Both the position numbers and the translations under genes were made by a program. DNA of 64,000 bases from Candidatus Saccharibacteria bacterium UBA6040 (lineage in GTDB: Bacteria; Patescibacteriota; Saccharimonadia; Saccharimonadales; Saccharimonadaceae): contig DIZA01000002.1 of the NCBI GenBank assembly GCA_002429245.1, forward strand, positions 62,001 through 126,000, given 5' to 3'. Under the pieces are notes generated by a model. That model worked only from the letters and a program-made list of their open reading frames with translations. It was not told where the DNA came from and did no database searches. Shown here piece after piece: positions 16,784-24,502 of the stretch (within the stretch, counting starts at the first letter, position 1; every line of letters begins with the position of its first letter).

Positions 16784-17454
16784 AAACAACGACAACACGT
16801 GCAATTGTCTTACGGCGAACGAACTACGGCGAAGCTGATCGGATACTACAATTGTTAACACCCGAAGGTCGACGTAGTGTTATGGCCCGAGGTGTGCGCA
16901 AGCAAAAAAGTAAACTCGCAGGGGGCATCGAGTTATTCGCAATCTGCGACGTTGTATTAGGGGAAGGGAAGGGGCAGCTTGGCGTGTTGACGTCATCGCG
17001 GCTGGTTCACTTCTATCGCCATATTATCGAGGATTATGACCGCTTACAATTCGGCTATTTCGTGATTCAACAGGTGACAAAGGCGAGTGAAAATGTCGAT
17101 GAGCCAGAGTGGTTTGATCTGATGTCGGAGATTTTGATGGGGCTCGATGTTGCGACGATTCCGCTTTCGTTGACGCAGACTTGGTTTTATTTGAAGTTTG
17201 CGGGCTTGCTGGGACACCAACTCAACTTAGAAATTGATACTAATGGCGAAAAGCTAGATCCAGAACGGTTTTATCGCTACGACGTTGGTGAACAAGGACT
17301 GCGCGAAGTACCGAATGGTGAAATCACGGGCGAGCATATTAAGCTTTTGCGGCTGATCTCAACCAGGTCGATTAAAATTCTTGCCCAAATCGGGGGAGTC
17401 GAGGCTATTTTACCCGCTTGTTTGCAGGTGGCACGAGAGCATGCTTCTATCTAG
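16780..17454 (+). CDS. recO: DNA repair protein RecO
   Basis: 224 residues. The N-terminal OB fold (about 1-80: TRAIVLRRTNYGEADRIL, then RRSVMARGVRKQKS) is followed by a helical domain. It helps load RecA on SSB-coated DNA with RecR. The zinc-finger cysteines found in some RecO proteins are absent. Coupling to a kinase-receiver pair through ATGA overlaps is unusual for recO. Confidence 0.9.
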   Translation: MKTTTTRAIVLRRTNYGEADRILQLLTPEGRRSVMARGVRKQKSKLAGGIELFAICDVVLGEGKGQLGVLTSSRLVHFYRHIIEDYDRLQFGYFVIQQVTKASENVDEPEWFDLMSEILMGLDVATIPLSLTQTWFYLKFAGLLGHQLNLEIDTNGEKLDPERFYRYDVGEQGLREVPNGEITGEHIKLLRLISTRSIKILAQIGGVEAILPACLQVAREHASI

Positions 17455-17464
17455 AGGCTTGTGG

Positions 17465-17470
17465 TATAAT
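17465..17470 (+). promoter_or_regulatory. -10 box of glyS
   Basis: TATAAT lies 11 nt before the glyS ATG, which leaves a leader of about 5 nt with no Shine-Dalgarno. Confidence 0.55.
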
Positions 17471-17481
17471 CAACCCCAGTT

Positions 17482-18837
17482 ATGGCTACAGAAAAAAACG
17501 AAAAAATGGAGCAGATTGTCTCACTCGCAAAGCGACGTGGATTTATCTATCCTGGATCAGATGTCTATGGTGGATTAAGTGGTACGTGGGACTTTGGTCC
17601 TCTTGGTGTCGCATTAAAGCGAAACGTTATGCAACTTTGGTGGAAACTGTTTGTTGAAGACCGTGAAGATATGTACGGTGTCGACGCAGCGATCCTTATG
17701 AACCAAAAAGTGTGGAAGGCGAGTGGGCACGTCGATACGTTTACTGACCCGTTGGTTGAAGATCTTGAAACAAAGCAACGATTTCGTGCTGACCACCTCT
17801 TAAAAGATGCCGGTTTTCCCGTAGATGGATTAAGCCTTGATCAAATGTCACAGTTGATCAAAGACAACGATATTAAAAGTCCGAACGGTAACGCTTTATC
17901 TGAAGTGCGAACATTTAACATGATGTTTAAAACAACCGTTGGTCCAATTGATGACGAAGCCAGCATTAGCTATCTTCGTCCTGAAACTGCCCAGGGAATC
18001 TTCACGAACTACAAAAACGTGCTGGATAGCTTTTACCCCGACTTACCATTTGGGTTAGCACAGCAGGGCAAGGCTTTTCGTAATGAAATTAGCCCGCGCG
18101 ACTTTATTTTCCGTTCTCGCGAGTTTGAACAAATGGAGATTGAATACTTTGTTGATCCAGCCAAATGGGAAGAAGCATTCGAGCATTGGCGTCAGCAAGT
18201 CTGGAAGTGGACACAGGCGTTGGGACTTCCCGACGAGAACGTTCACGAGCTAGAAGTACCAGAGGCGGATCGCGCGCATTACAGCAAGCGAACTATCGAC
18301 TTTGAATTCGATTTTCCTATCGGTAAAGAAGAGCTTTTGGGCCTTGCCTACCGTACTGATTTTGACCTAATGAATATTCAGAATGCTACTGGCAAGAATA
18401 TGGATTACCTGGTTAAGGGAACGAACACAAAATTTGTTCCTCATGTTATCGAACCTTCATTTGGTGTTGAGCGCGCGATTATGGCAGTCCTTACTGCTGC
18501 GTATACAGAAGACGAGGTAAACGGTGAAACACGAACATTCTTGAAGCTCCCAGAGCACCTTGCGCCCGTTAAATATGCTGTTTCGCCACTAGTACGTAAT
18601 AAGCCCGAGTTGGTTGCCAAAGCTCGTGAAGTCTATAATGCCCTTAAAGCGAAACACGGTGCAGTCATGTGGGATGACAACGGCAACATCGGAAAACGGT
18701 ATCGTCGTCAGGATGAAATTGGAACGCCACATTGCGTGGTTGTCGACTTCGAAACACTGGAAGACAATACTGTCACCGTTCGTGAACGTGATACGACCGA
18801 ACAGCACCGAATTAGTATCGAAGAGTTGATTAAATAA
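17482..18837 (+). CDS. glyS: Glycyl-tRNA synthetase (alpha2 type)
   Basis: 451 residues, single-chain class II enzyme charging tRNA-Gly. Visible hallmarks are the N-terminal SLAKRRGFIYPGSDVYGGLSG, motif 2 QGKAFRNEISPRDFIFRSREFEQMEIEYF, motif 3 in PSFGVERAIMAVL, and the anticodon-binding domain (about 350-451) with GKRYRRQDEIGTP. There is no alpha/beta split. The stop overlaps the pilin gene by 1 nt (TAATG). Confidence 0.96.
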   Translation: MATEKNEKMEQIVSLAKRRGFIYPGSDVYGGLSGTWDFGPLGVALKRNVMQLWWKLFVEDREDMYGVDAAILMNQKVWKASGHVDTFTDPLVEDLETKQRFRADHLLKDAGFPVDGLSLDQMSQLIKDNDIKSPNGNALSEVRTFNMMFKTTVGPIDDEASISYLRPETAQGIFTNYKNVLDSFYPDLPFGLAQQGKAFRNEISPRDFIFRSREFEQMEIEYFVDPAKWEEAFEHWRQQVWKWTQALGLPDENVHELEVPEADRAHYSKRTIDFEFDFPIGKEELLGLAYRTDFDLMNIQNATGKNMDYLVKGTNTKFVPHVIEPSFGVERAIMAVLTAAYTEDEVNGETRTFLKLPEHLAPVKYAVSPLVRNKPELVAKAREVYNALKAKHGAVMWDDNGNIGKRYRRQDEIGTPHCVVVDFETLEDNTVTVRERDTTEQHRISIEELIK

Positions 18838-19964
18838 TGGCGAAGGGTGGGACCGACACAGTGAGCAAAGGAGCAAAGTCAGCTTTCACTATTGTTGAGC
18901 TACTCATCGTGATTGTCGTGATTGGTATATTGGCCGGCATTATACTGGTTGGCTATAGCGCAGTGATCAATAATGCAAATGATAAGTCCGTACAGGCCGA
19001 TATATCAAAACTGGCTGATTCCGTAAAGTTGTTAACTCTTGATAATAATGGCGTGCCTGACGGGGGCGCTACTTCATCAAACACGGGTGACTCGACAGTG
19101 TTAAACGGTATCAGGTTTAAAACTAACGTTGTCTCATATGATCAAACCGTGGCAAATCTATATTATTGCTCGGGGATGATCAATGGCACCGAGGAGTTTA
19201 CTATTGTTGCACGTTCAAAATCAGGGAATGCTTACTCTTACAGTTCAAAAAGTGGTGTTGCTGGCTTCAGTGGCTACACGTGGACGGGTTCAAACAATGG
19301 GGTAGCGGTGTGTGGACTGGCTGGGTATACTGCACCATTTACTTGGTCGTATGGCTATAACCCGGCTGCGAATTACGGATGGTATGCCTGGGCGTTCAAT
19401 GGAGAAGTTCTCACTAATTTGGCAACAAACCCGTCAATCGAATCCAATACGACTGGTTGGGCAAAATATACAGGCGTCAGTGCTAGCATGACGAGGGTCA
19501 CTTCTGGCGGCTGGTCTGGCACATCGTACCTTTCGACCGTCGGTGATAATACAAACACGATTCCACGAGTATATACGGATATTCCGACTTCGGATGGAGA
19601 TGTTATATCGGTGATCTTCCATGTTAAGAGTACCGGTCAAGCCGCAACGAGTGCACTACTAGCAGCAAAACTTGTCTCGGGTGGCACGGAAATCAGTACG
19701 TTTAATACGTCGTATCCTTCGTGGAGCCCAGATGCAAATGGATGGTCTACTGCGACCGCTACATTTACAGTACCAGCAGGAGGTGATCACGTTCGTCTTA
19801 GCATGGGTCTTACGAGTGCCGCAAATTATACAGGAACAATGGGTATTGATGGCGTGATGGCCGTGAAGAGTAGTACGGTGCCTACTTATGCAGACGGCAA
19901 TACGCCAAGGTGGGTATGGACGGGGACTGCTAATAACTCCGCTTCAACAGGCCCTGCGCTGTAA
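18837..19964 (+). CDS. Type IV prepilin with C-terminal carbohydrate-binding-like domain
   Basis: 375 residues. A 16-residue leader ends in Ala and is followed by FTIVELLIVIVVIGILAGII, the class III signal of type IV pilins (Glu at +5). The pilin head spans about 40-180. A second domain from about 185 (NPSIESNTTGWAKYTG, then VYTDIPTSDGDVISVIFHVK) resembles CBM4/9-type jelly rolls, which bind sugars. It would be exported and assembled by a type IV pilus system as a large minor pilin or tip adhesin. The jelly-roll assignment is by pattern only. Confidence 0.75.
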   Translation: MAKGGTDTVSKGAKSAFTIVELLIVIVVIGILAGIILVGYSAVINNANDKSVQADISKLADSVKLLTLDNNGVPDGGATSSNTGDSTVLNGIRFKTNVVSYDQTVANLYYCSGMINGTEEFTIVARSKSGNAYSYSSKSGVAGFSGYTWTGSNNGVAVCGLAGYTAPFTWSYGYNPAANYGWYAWAFNGEVLTNLATNPSIESNTTGWAKYTGVSASMTRVTSGGWSGTSYLSTVGDNTNTIPRVYTDIPTSDGDVISVIFHVKSTGQAATSALLAAKLVSGGTEISTFNTSYPSWSPDANGWSTATATFTVPAGGDHVRLSMGLTSAANYTGTMGIDGVMAVKSSTVPTYADGNTPRWVWTGTANNSASTGPAL

Positions 19965-20042
19965 AGTAATAACGTATTGGCACATTGAAGTTACTGAATA
20001 AATCACACAAAATATAAGCCTCTTTTCAGAATGTAGCAGTAC

Positions 20043-20058
20043 CCTTTATATATAAAGG
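20043..20058. promoter_or_regulatory. 16-bp perfect palindrome over a Shine-Dalgarno
   Basis: CCTTTATATATAAAGG is fully self-complementary, and its right half continues into GGAG, the ribosome site 11-16 nt before ATG 20072. As RNA it could hide the Shine-Dalgarno. As DNA it could be an operator or contain a -10 box. Confidence 0.4.
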
Positions 20059-20071
20059 AGAATTAACTACT

Positions 20072-20584
20072 ATGGCTGAAAAAGAACAGAAAATTGAAGA
20101 AGAGACCGCGGAAACGAAACCAACTTCTGCACATGCTTCAAAAAGACCGGCTTCAAAGTGGATACTATGGGTCGTTATCGGCATTGTTGCTGTCTATGTC
20201 ATCTTGATGGTGATTGGTTTTGGGGTATTCCGTGCAATCGCTAACCGTAACGGAAACAGTATGATGAATGGCGCGCGAACAGCACAAATGATGGATCGTC
20301 CACGATTTTCTAATGAACGCTCATACAACGTTCAGCAGAGTAGTTCGGATGGATTGACCACAACGACCACGAATACTACTTACACGCAGACACAAGGCGT
20401 CGTGACGGCCGTGAATAGCGATAGTATCGTTGTTGCTGGTGGCGGAAAGACGCAGACGATCAAGACGAACTCATCGACCACGTATGCTAGCGACACGAAG
20501 CCTGCAGTCAATGACACGGTTGTCGTTGTAGGAACAAAAGACGGTGACACAATCACCGCAACTCAGATCGCCGTCTACAATTAG
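20072..20584 (+). CDS. Membrane-anchored protein with DUF5666-like domain
   Basis: 170 residues. A charged cytoplasmic tail of about 28 residues is followed by one helix (about 29-53: WILWVVIGIVAVYVILMVIG), a Ser/Thr linker, and a small beta domain (about 107-168: QGVVTAVNSDSIVVAGGGKT, then VNDTVVVVGTKDGDTITATQ). That last pattern fits the OB-like DUF5666 domain. No function is known. Confidence 0.65.
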   Translation: MAEKEQKIEEETAETKPTSAHASKRPASKWILWVVIGIVAVYVILMVIGFGVFRAIANRNGNSMMNGARTAQMMDRPRFSNERSYNVQQSSSDGLTTTTTNTTYTQTQGVVTAVNSDSIVVAGGGKTQTIKTNSSTTYASDTKPAVNDTVVVVGTKDGDTITATQIAVYN

Positions 20585-20604
20585 ATAGTGTAAAATGGTG
20601 AGTA

Positions 20605-21045
20605 ATGATTATTTACTATACCGACGGAAGCTGTAGCCCGAATCCAGGACCTGGAGGCTTCGCAGTGATAAAAGAAATGCAACCATCGATCGTTGGTCAT
20701 GAACTAAATTCAACGAATATTCGTATGGAAGGTCAAGCGCTGATCGCCGCCATGAAAGATGCTGGTGGACAAGAGTGTGAGATATATACTGACAGTGAGT
20801 TTTGGATCAACGTGATTACGAAATGGGCCCCTGGATGGGAAGCAAAAAACTGGGTAAAAAAAGGTGGCGAAATCAAGAACCTCGAGATCGTCAAAGAGGC
20901 GCTAGCGTTATATCAGACGTCTCAAGCGATTTTGACATGGGTGCGCGGACACGAAGGTGATCCAGGTAACGAACTTGCCGATGAGTGGGCAAATTATGCT
21001 CGTAGCAAACGTTTGACTGGCGCCGTTGATCCAGCAAGTGTCTAG
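20605..21045 (+). CDS. rnhA: Ribonuclease HI
   Basis: 146 residues. It cuts the RNA strand of RNA-DNA hybrids. Catalytic acids are seen in order: Asp7 (YYTDGSCSPNPGPGG), Glu42 (RMEGQAL), Asp63 (IYTDSEFW), and the last Asp in GNELADEWA. The handle region is WVRGHEGDPGN. TAAAAT lies 8 nt before the ATG, so the mRNA is leaderless. Confidence 0.93.
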   Translation: MIIYYTDGSCSPNPGPGGFAVIKEMQPSIVGHELNSTNIRMEGQALIAAMKDAGGQECEIYTDSEFWINVITKWAPGWEAKNWVKKGGEIKNLEIVKEALALYQTSQAILTWVRGHEGDPGNELADEWANYARSKRLTGAVDPASV

Positions 21046-21104
21046 ATATTACTGAGTTGTGTATACTGAAATGAATATACCGGTGGGAGAAGTGGAGCGG
21101 GGTT

Positions 21105-22274
21105 GTGCCGGAACGAGAGTGGCAGCTATCATTAGACGCCGAGAATGATCAAAAAATGCAACTTCTTTCAAGGCTTACTTCGCAAGTTGTTCGAGCTAAC
21201 TCGGAGACGATCCCTGCGCAACTCTTTGAATCCCACTATGCTTACGAGGACGAAGACATTCTCGATATGGTCGACGAATATCTCAGCGGTGAATTTTACG
21301 CGTCTCTGACGGCAGAACAGAAAGAGTATGTATCTCGAGCAATCAGTTTGCCCGCCGACAGAACATGGCGATATGGCAACAAACTATACACCGATGGACT
21401 TTGGGATGCAGAGGGAGCTGCTTTCGTGCACCCCTTACAGTCGCAAGATACACTGATCTTAACCGGGCTCGCAGGTGCGGATTTGTTTGGCTTGAGTAAG
21501 CGACTTGATCGACTGGCAGCCGGTATTGAACCCGATGTTTTAAAACGTGCAGTATTACTCGGTGGGGTTGCGCTTGCAAGTCCACATATGCGATATAGCC
21601 AACCCGGTGTCGCATACAGAGGAGAGGCTCAGGATGAAATGGTACCCGAAACGTATATTGGCGGAACACATCATGGTGACTTTTGGACGTCTCGTGGCGT
21701 ACGATTTGAACACGATGCCTTATCGCCAATAGGTGAGCCATCGACTTTTGCGCCCGCAGTAGAAAAGGTCCACATACCTGGCTATCACGGTACTGAAACA
21801 GGCGTTATGCGGGCATTGTTGGCATATCGGGCAGGATACCAAGGCGCTGATCGCTTGGAGGTATTTCAAAAGATTGCAGGATACTTACAGGAGCAACCAA
21901 CAAAGGGTGCGGGAAACTTTGCTGATTTTGGCGATGACGATGGCTTTCGTGACGCATCCGTTTTGGGTGATGTACTTGAGGGCGAGATAAAAGAAAATGA
22001 TGTGCTTCTTAATACTTTAGTAACACCAGACAATCACGACCTACGGCTGCAGCTTGCAGTGAGGAAAGAGGGTGTTGAATTTGCGTTCATGTCAGACATG
22101 GGTGAGACAATTCGCTCATTTGTCTTGCCTTCGAATGAAATTGAGATGTACGCCGCGCAGCTAATAGGTTCCGGATACGGAAGAACATCGCAATGGGCAT
22201 TGGTGAATATCGTGAAAGTACTCCGCGACGGTAAACCTGCTCGCCGTAGCGATGGATACGATATCGACGAATAG
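21105..22274 (+). CDS. Hypothetical protein, 389 residues
   Basis: GTG start with GGAGAAGTGGAGCGGGG upstream. The protein is soluble, acidic, and without signal peptide or membrane helix. Possible landmarks are RYGNKLYTDGLWD, TYIGGTHHGDFW and HIPGYHGTETGVMRALLAY, rich in His, Gly and Asp. I do not recognise the family and propose no function. The length and codon pattern support a real gene. Confidence 0.6.
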   Translation: MPEREWQLSLDAENDQKMQLLSRLTSQVVRANSETIPAQLFESHYAYEDEDILDMVDEYLSGEFYASLTAEQKEYVSRAISLPADRTWRYGNKLYTDGLWDAEGAAFVHPLQSQDTLILTGLAGADLFGLSKRLDRLAAGIEPDVLKRAVLLGGVALASPHMRYSQPGVAYRGEAQDEMVPETYIGGTHHGDFWTSRGVRFEHDALSPIGEPSTFAPAVEKVHIPGYHGTETGVMRALLAYRAGYQGADRLEVFQKIAGYLQEQPTKGAGNFADFGDDDGFRDASVLGDVLEGEIKENDVLLNTLVTPDNHDLRLQLAVRKEGVEFAFMSDMGETIRSFVLPSNEIEMYAAQLIGSGYGRTSQWALVNIVKVLRDGKPARRSDGYDIDE

Positions 22275-22348
22275 TTGTGTTTTTTATCATTGACCCCGCA
22301 AGTCGCTAACGGCTATAGTAAACAACGCTAGCTAAACGAAAGAGAACC

Positions 22349-23458
22349 ATGGAAGATACGTCCGAACCCACTCCCGAAATTGTAGATACTTCAGAAGTTC
22401 CTGATATCGATGCGCCCGTTGAAGCATTTGCCGCGGTGAATGTTCCAACCGAAGTTGCTGAACATGTTGAAAAAATTGAGACTGCTAGTGAAGACCAAGA
22501 TTATACTGACATTTTCCAATGGGCGAACTCGACCGATGCTGTAAAGAACGAACTTGACGTTGAATTTTTTCTTTTCAATCGAAATTACACGCCGTACACG
22601 ACGACACTAGGAAATGACCTCGATACGCAGATTAAGCCTGTTTTTTTGTTTGACCTTGTTAACCAAGTGATCTTGGGTGCCGGGACAGGGCTTTCGGTTC
22701 GTGATTATGAACTGACTGAGAAAGAAGAGAACACGTTGCTACGGACTGATCTTGAAAAAGTTGGTCGTGCAAATACGCTGATTCACCTGATTGAACACGA
22801 ACGTAAAGACATCGTGGAATTCTCTGAAGAAGAGCATGAATTCAAACGCATCAAAGGAATTATTGCGCGCTTCTCGAGCAAGGATAAGAAAAAAGTATTC
22901 TACGTCGTCAAACAGGTGAGTAGTGGCCAAGCTTTGAAGGGCGTCAATGCATGGGAATTCCGCGACGGTAAGTTTGAACTATTCAAGGCTGACCTTGGTT
23001 GGAAAGTGCCAACTGATAACCAGGTGTTGATTACCGGTAAGGACATCTTTATTTTTGCGCAGAGTAAATTTGAGCGTTTATTCAACTACGAATTTAAAAA
23101 GCAATTACTGGCTGATCAAAAAGTTGCCGAAATCGAAAAACTCTACAAACTGAGTTTCCCTGATGGTATGGATCTGCAATCTGCGGTTATGGAACGCAAG
23201 AAAGTCGTCAACAAACTACAGAAACTTGAAGTTGGTGTCGTGTCGCAAGAACAGGCGATTGAATACGCTGATGTCATGCAACTCGAACTAATGACCGACG
23301 ATGAAGGCGCGATTATCATCATGGATGGCAACGATCTTGATATGTTTGTAAACTTGATTAACGAAGACTATATCACGAATGAGATCACTGGTCGTCGCTA
23401 TGAAATTAAGGGCAAGCGACTGCTTGATGATCCCGAAGGCGAGCCACCACGAGGCTAG
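22349..23458 (+). CDS. DUF4868 / KwaB-like protein (tentative)
   Basis: 369 residues. The N-terminus is acidic and disordered (about 1-55). The body has a layout resembling DUF4868, the family of KwaB in Kiwa anti-phage systems: a beta-rich part with RIKGIIARFSSKDKKKVFYVVKQ and WEFRDGKFELFKAD, then DIFIFAQSKFERLFNYEFKK followed by helices. No membrane partner (KwaA) is encoded beside it. If the match holds, it is a lone member with unknown job. The assignment is by remembered pattern, not by search. Confidence 0.4.
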   Translation: MEDTSEPTPEIVDTSEVPDIDAPVEAFAAVNVPTEVAEHVEKIETASEDQDYTDIFQWANSTDAVKNELDVEFFLFNRNYTPYTTTLGNDLDTQIKPVFLFDLVNQVILGAGTGLSVRDYELTEKEENTLLRTDLEKVGRANTLIHLIEHERKDIVEFSEEEHEFKRIKGIIARFSSKDKKKVFYVVKQVSSGQALKGVNAWEFRDGKFELFKADLGWKVPTDNQVLITGKDIFIFAQSKFERLFNYEFKKQLLADQKVAEIEKLYKLSFPDGMDLQSAVMERKKVVNKLQKLEVGVVSQEQAIEYADVMQLELMTDDEGAIIIMDGNDLDMFVNLINEDYITNEITGRRYEIKGKRLLDDPEGEPPRG

Positions 23459-23572
23459 TGCTGGGTAGTGGTTACGCTTTAATCACTTGCAAATATATAG
23501 CGTTCGGGTTTTAATAGATGTAGGAAGCGACACCCCGTCGCAGCACATCGAAACGAAGGACGGTGAGATACC

Positions 23573-23989
23573 GTGTTGAAAAAAACCAAGTTTTTTGATG
23601 TTGAATGCGCCTATGGCCGCGCATACGACCTCAAACAACTTCGTCGAATCCTCGATAAAGTGATTGGCACGCGCGTGCGAGAATTGCGAGTGGTCCGCAT
23701 GGGCCGTCGTACTGTGCGCGCTGTTGTCGAGCTACACGACTACACAGAGGTGAACTTTAAGGCAATTCAGCAAAATATGCTGAATGACCAAGGAGTGATC
23801 CTGATCGAGGTCGCACTCGATGGAAGCAGCCAATCCATGCAAGTGGATCCAGAAACGGTTGCTCCGTCGACCATTCCGGTGAAAATTATTCCACCATCGG
23901 CGGTACCGGTAACAATCGAGGTGATAAAGCAGCCTGCTGCCAAACCACGTCGTTCACCACGTCCCGCTCGTCACCCAGCTGCGGCATAA
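23573..23989 (+). CDS. GC-rich orphan gene with Pro/Arg-rich tail
   Basis: 138 residues from GTG. The N-terminal part (about 1-80) looks like a small alpha/beta domain (LKQLRRILDKVIGTRVRELRV and VRAVVELHDYTEVNFKAI). The C-terminal 55 residues are rich in Pro, Val, Arg and Ala (KPRRSPRPARHPAAA), basic and disordered. The promoter TTGCAA-17-TTTAAT is at about 23488-23516, the leader is about 50 nt and a hairpin terminator follows. No family is recognised. Confidence 0.6.
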   Translation: MLKKTKFFDVECAYGRAYDLKQLRRILDKVIGTRVRELRVVRMGRRTVRAVVELHDYTEVNFKAIQQNMLNDQGVILIEVALDGSSQSMQVDPETVAPSTIPVKIIPPSAVPVTIEVIKQPAAKPRRSPRPARHPAAA

Positions 23990-24000
23990 ATGCCTTCCGC

Positions 24001-24060
24001 GCCCGTGGCAATGAAGTCGAGAGCCTGCTCCTTCATTGGTGCGGGCTCTCTTCGCTTTAA
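24001..24060 (+). terminator. GC-rich hairpin terminator
   Basis: GCCCG and CAATGAAG (24001-24016) pair with CTTCATTG and CGGGC (24031-24046), followed by a T/C-rich run. Confidence 0.65.
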
Positions 24061-24080
24061 GTCAGACATTTTGGTTGTGC

Positions 24081-24109
24081 TTGCTAGATGAGAAAGTAAA
24101 CGCTATAAA
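24081..24109 (+). promoter_or_regulatory. Promoter of the 77-residue orphan gene
   Basis: TTGCTA (24081-24086) and TATAAA (24104-24109) are separated by 17 nt, leaving a leader of about 45 nt. Confidence 0.6.
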
Positions 24110-24160
24110 ATAGATATACCCAAACGTGTTTCTAGAGATCCTGAGAGAGTGGAGTGAAAT

Positions 24161-24394
24161 ATGGCGAAAACAGTGACCGTACTGATGAATATCGAAAAGG
24201 CATCTGTGTGGGTGCTGATGACGGATCTCGTGGAGAAGCATGAGGCAGAATTTAAGAGGAATGTACTGGTAAGATTGCAGTACGTGAGGTTCCTGAAATT
24301 CGGCCATACGCATCTTCGGGTGATCTGCGAGCAGTATCCCTATGAAGTCGTCGAGAAAGTCGTCGAAGAGGTCCTTCTCGAGCTGGAGGTATAA
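24161..24394 (+). CDS. 77-residue GC-rich orphan protein
   Basis: A small soluble protein, MAKTVTVLMNIEKASV at the start and VVEKVVEEVLLELEV at the end, with a likely beta-alpha fold. A GGAG Shine-Dalgarno precedes the ATG. It is flanked by its own promoter and by a GC-rich hairpin starting 2 nt after the stop codon. Function unknown. It belongs to the cassette class. Confidence 0.6.
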   Translation: MAKTVTVLMNIEKASVWVLMTDLVEKHEAEFKRNVLVRLQYVRFLKFGHTHLRVICEQYPYEVVEKVVEEVLLELEV

Positions 24395-24395
24395 T

Positions 24396-24460
24396 GCCCG
24401 CCCGATAAGTAGAGCAGTCGCCTTGTGTGACACCGCTCCTTGTGGGCGGGCTCTTCTTAT
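24396..24460 (+). terminator. GC-rich hairpin terminator
   Basis: GCCCGCCC (24396-24403) pairs with GGGCGGGC (24444-24451) around a long inner loop with further pairing. CTCTTCTTATTTTT follows. Confidence 0.75.
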
Positions 24461-24489
24461 TTTTAATAATTCTAATCGGTTTATTCGGG

Positions 24490-24495
24490 TATAAT
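24490..24495 (+). promoter_or_regulatory. Leaderless promoter of the helicase gene
   Basis: TATAAT lies 7 nt before ATG 24503, with no Shine-Dalgarno. Confidence 0.6.
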
Positions 24496-24502
24496 AGAAG
24501 TA

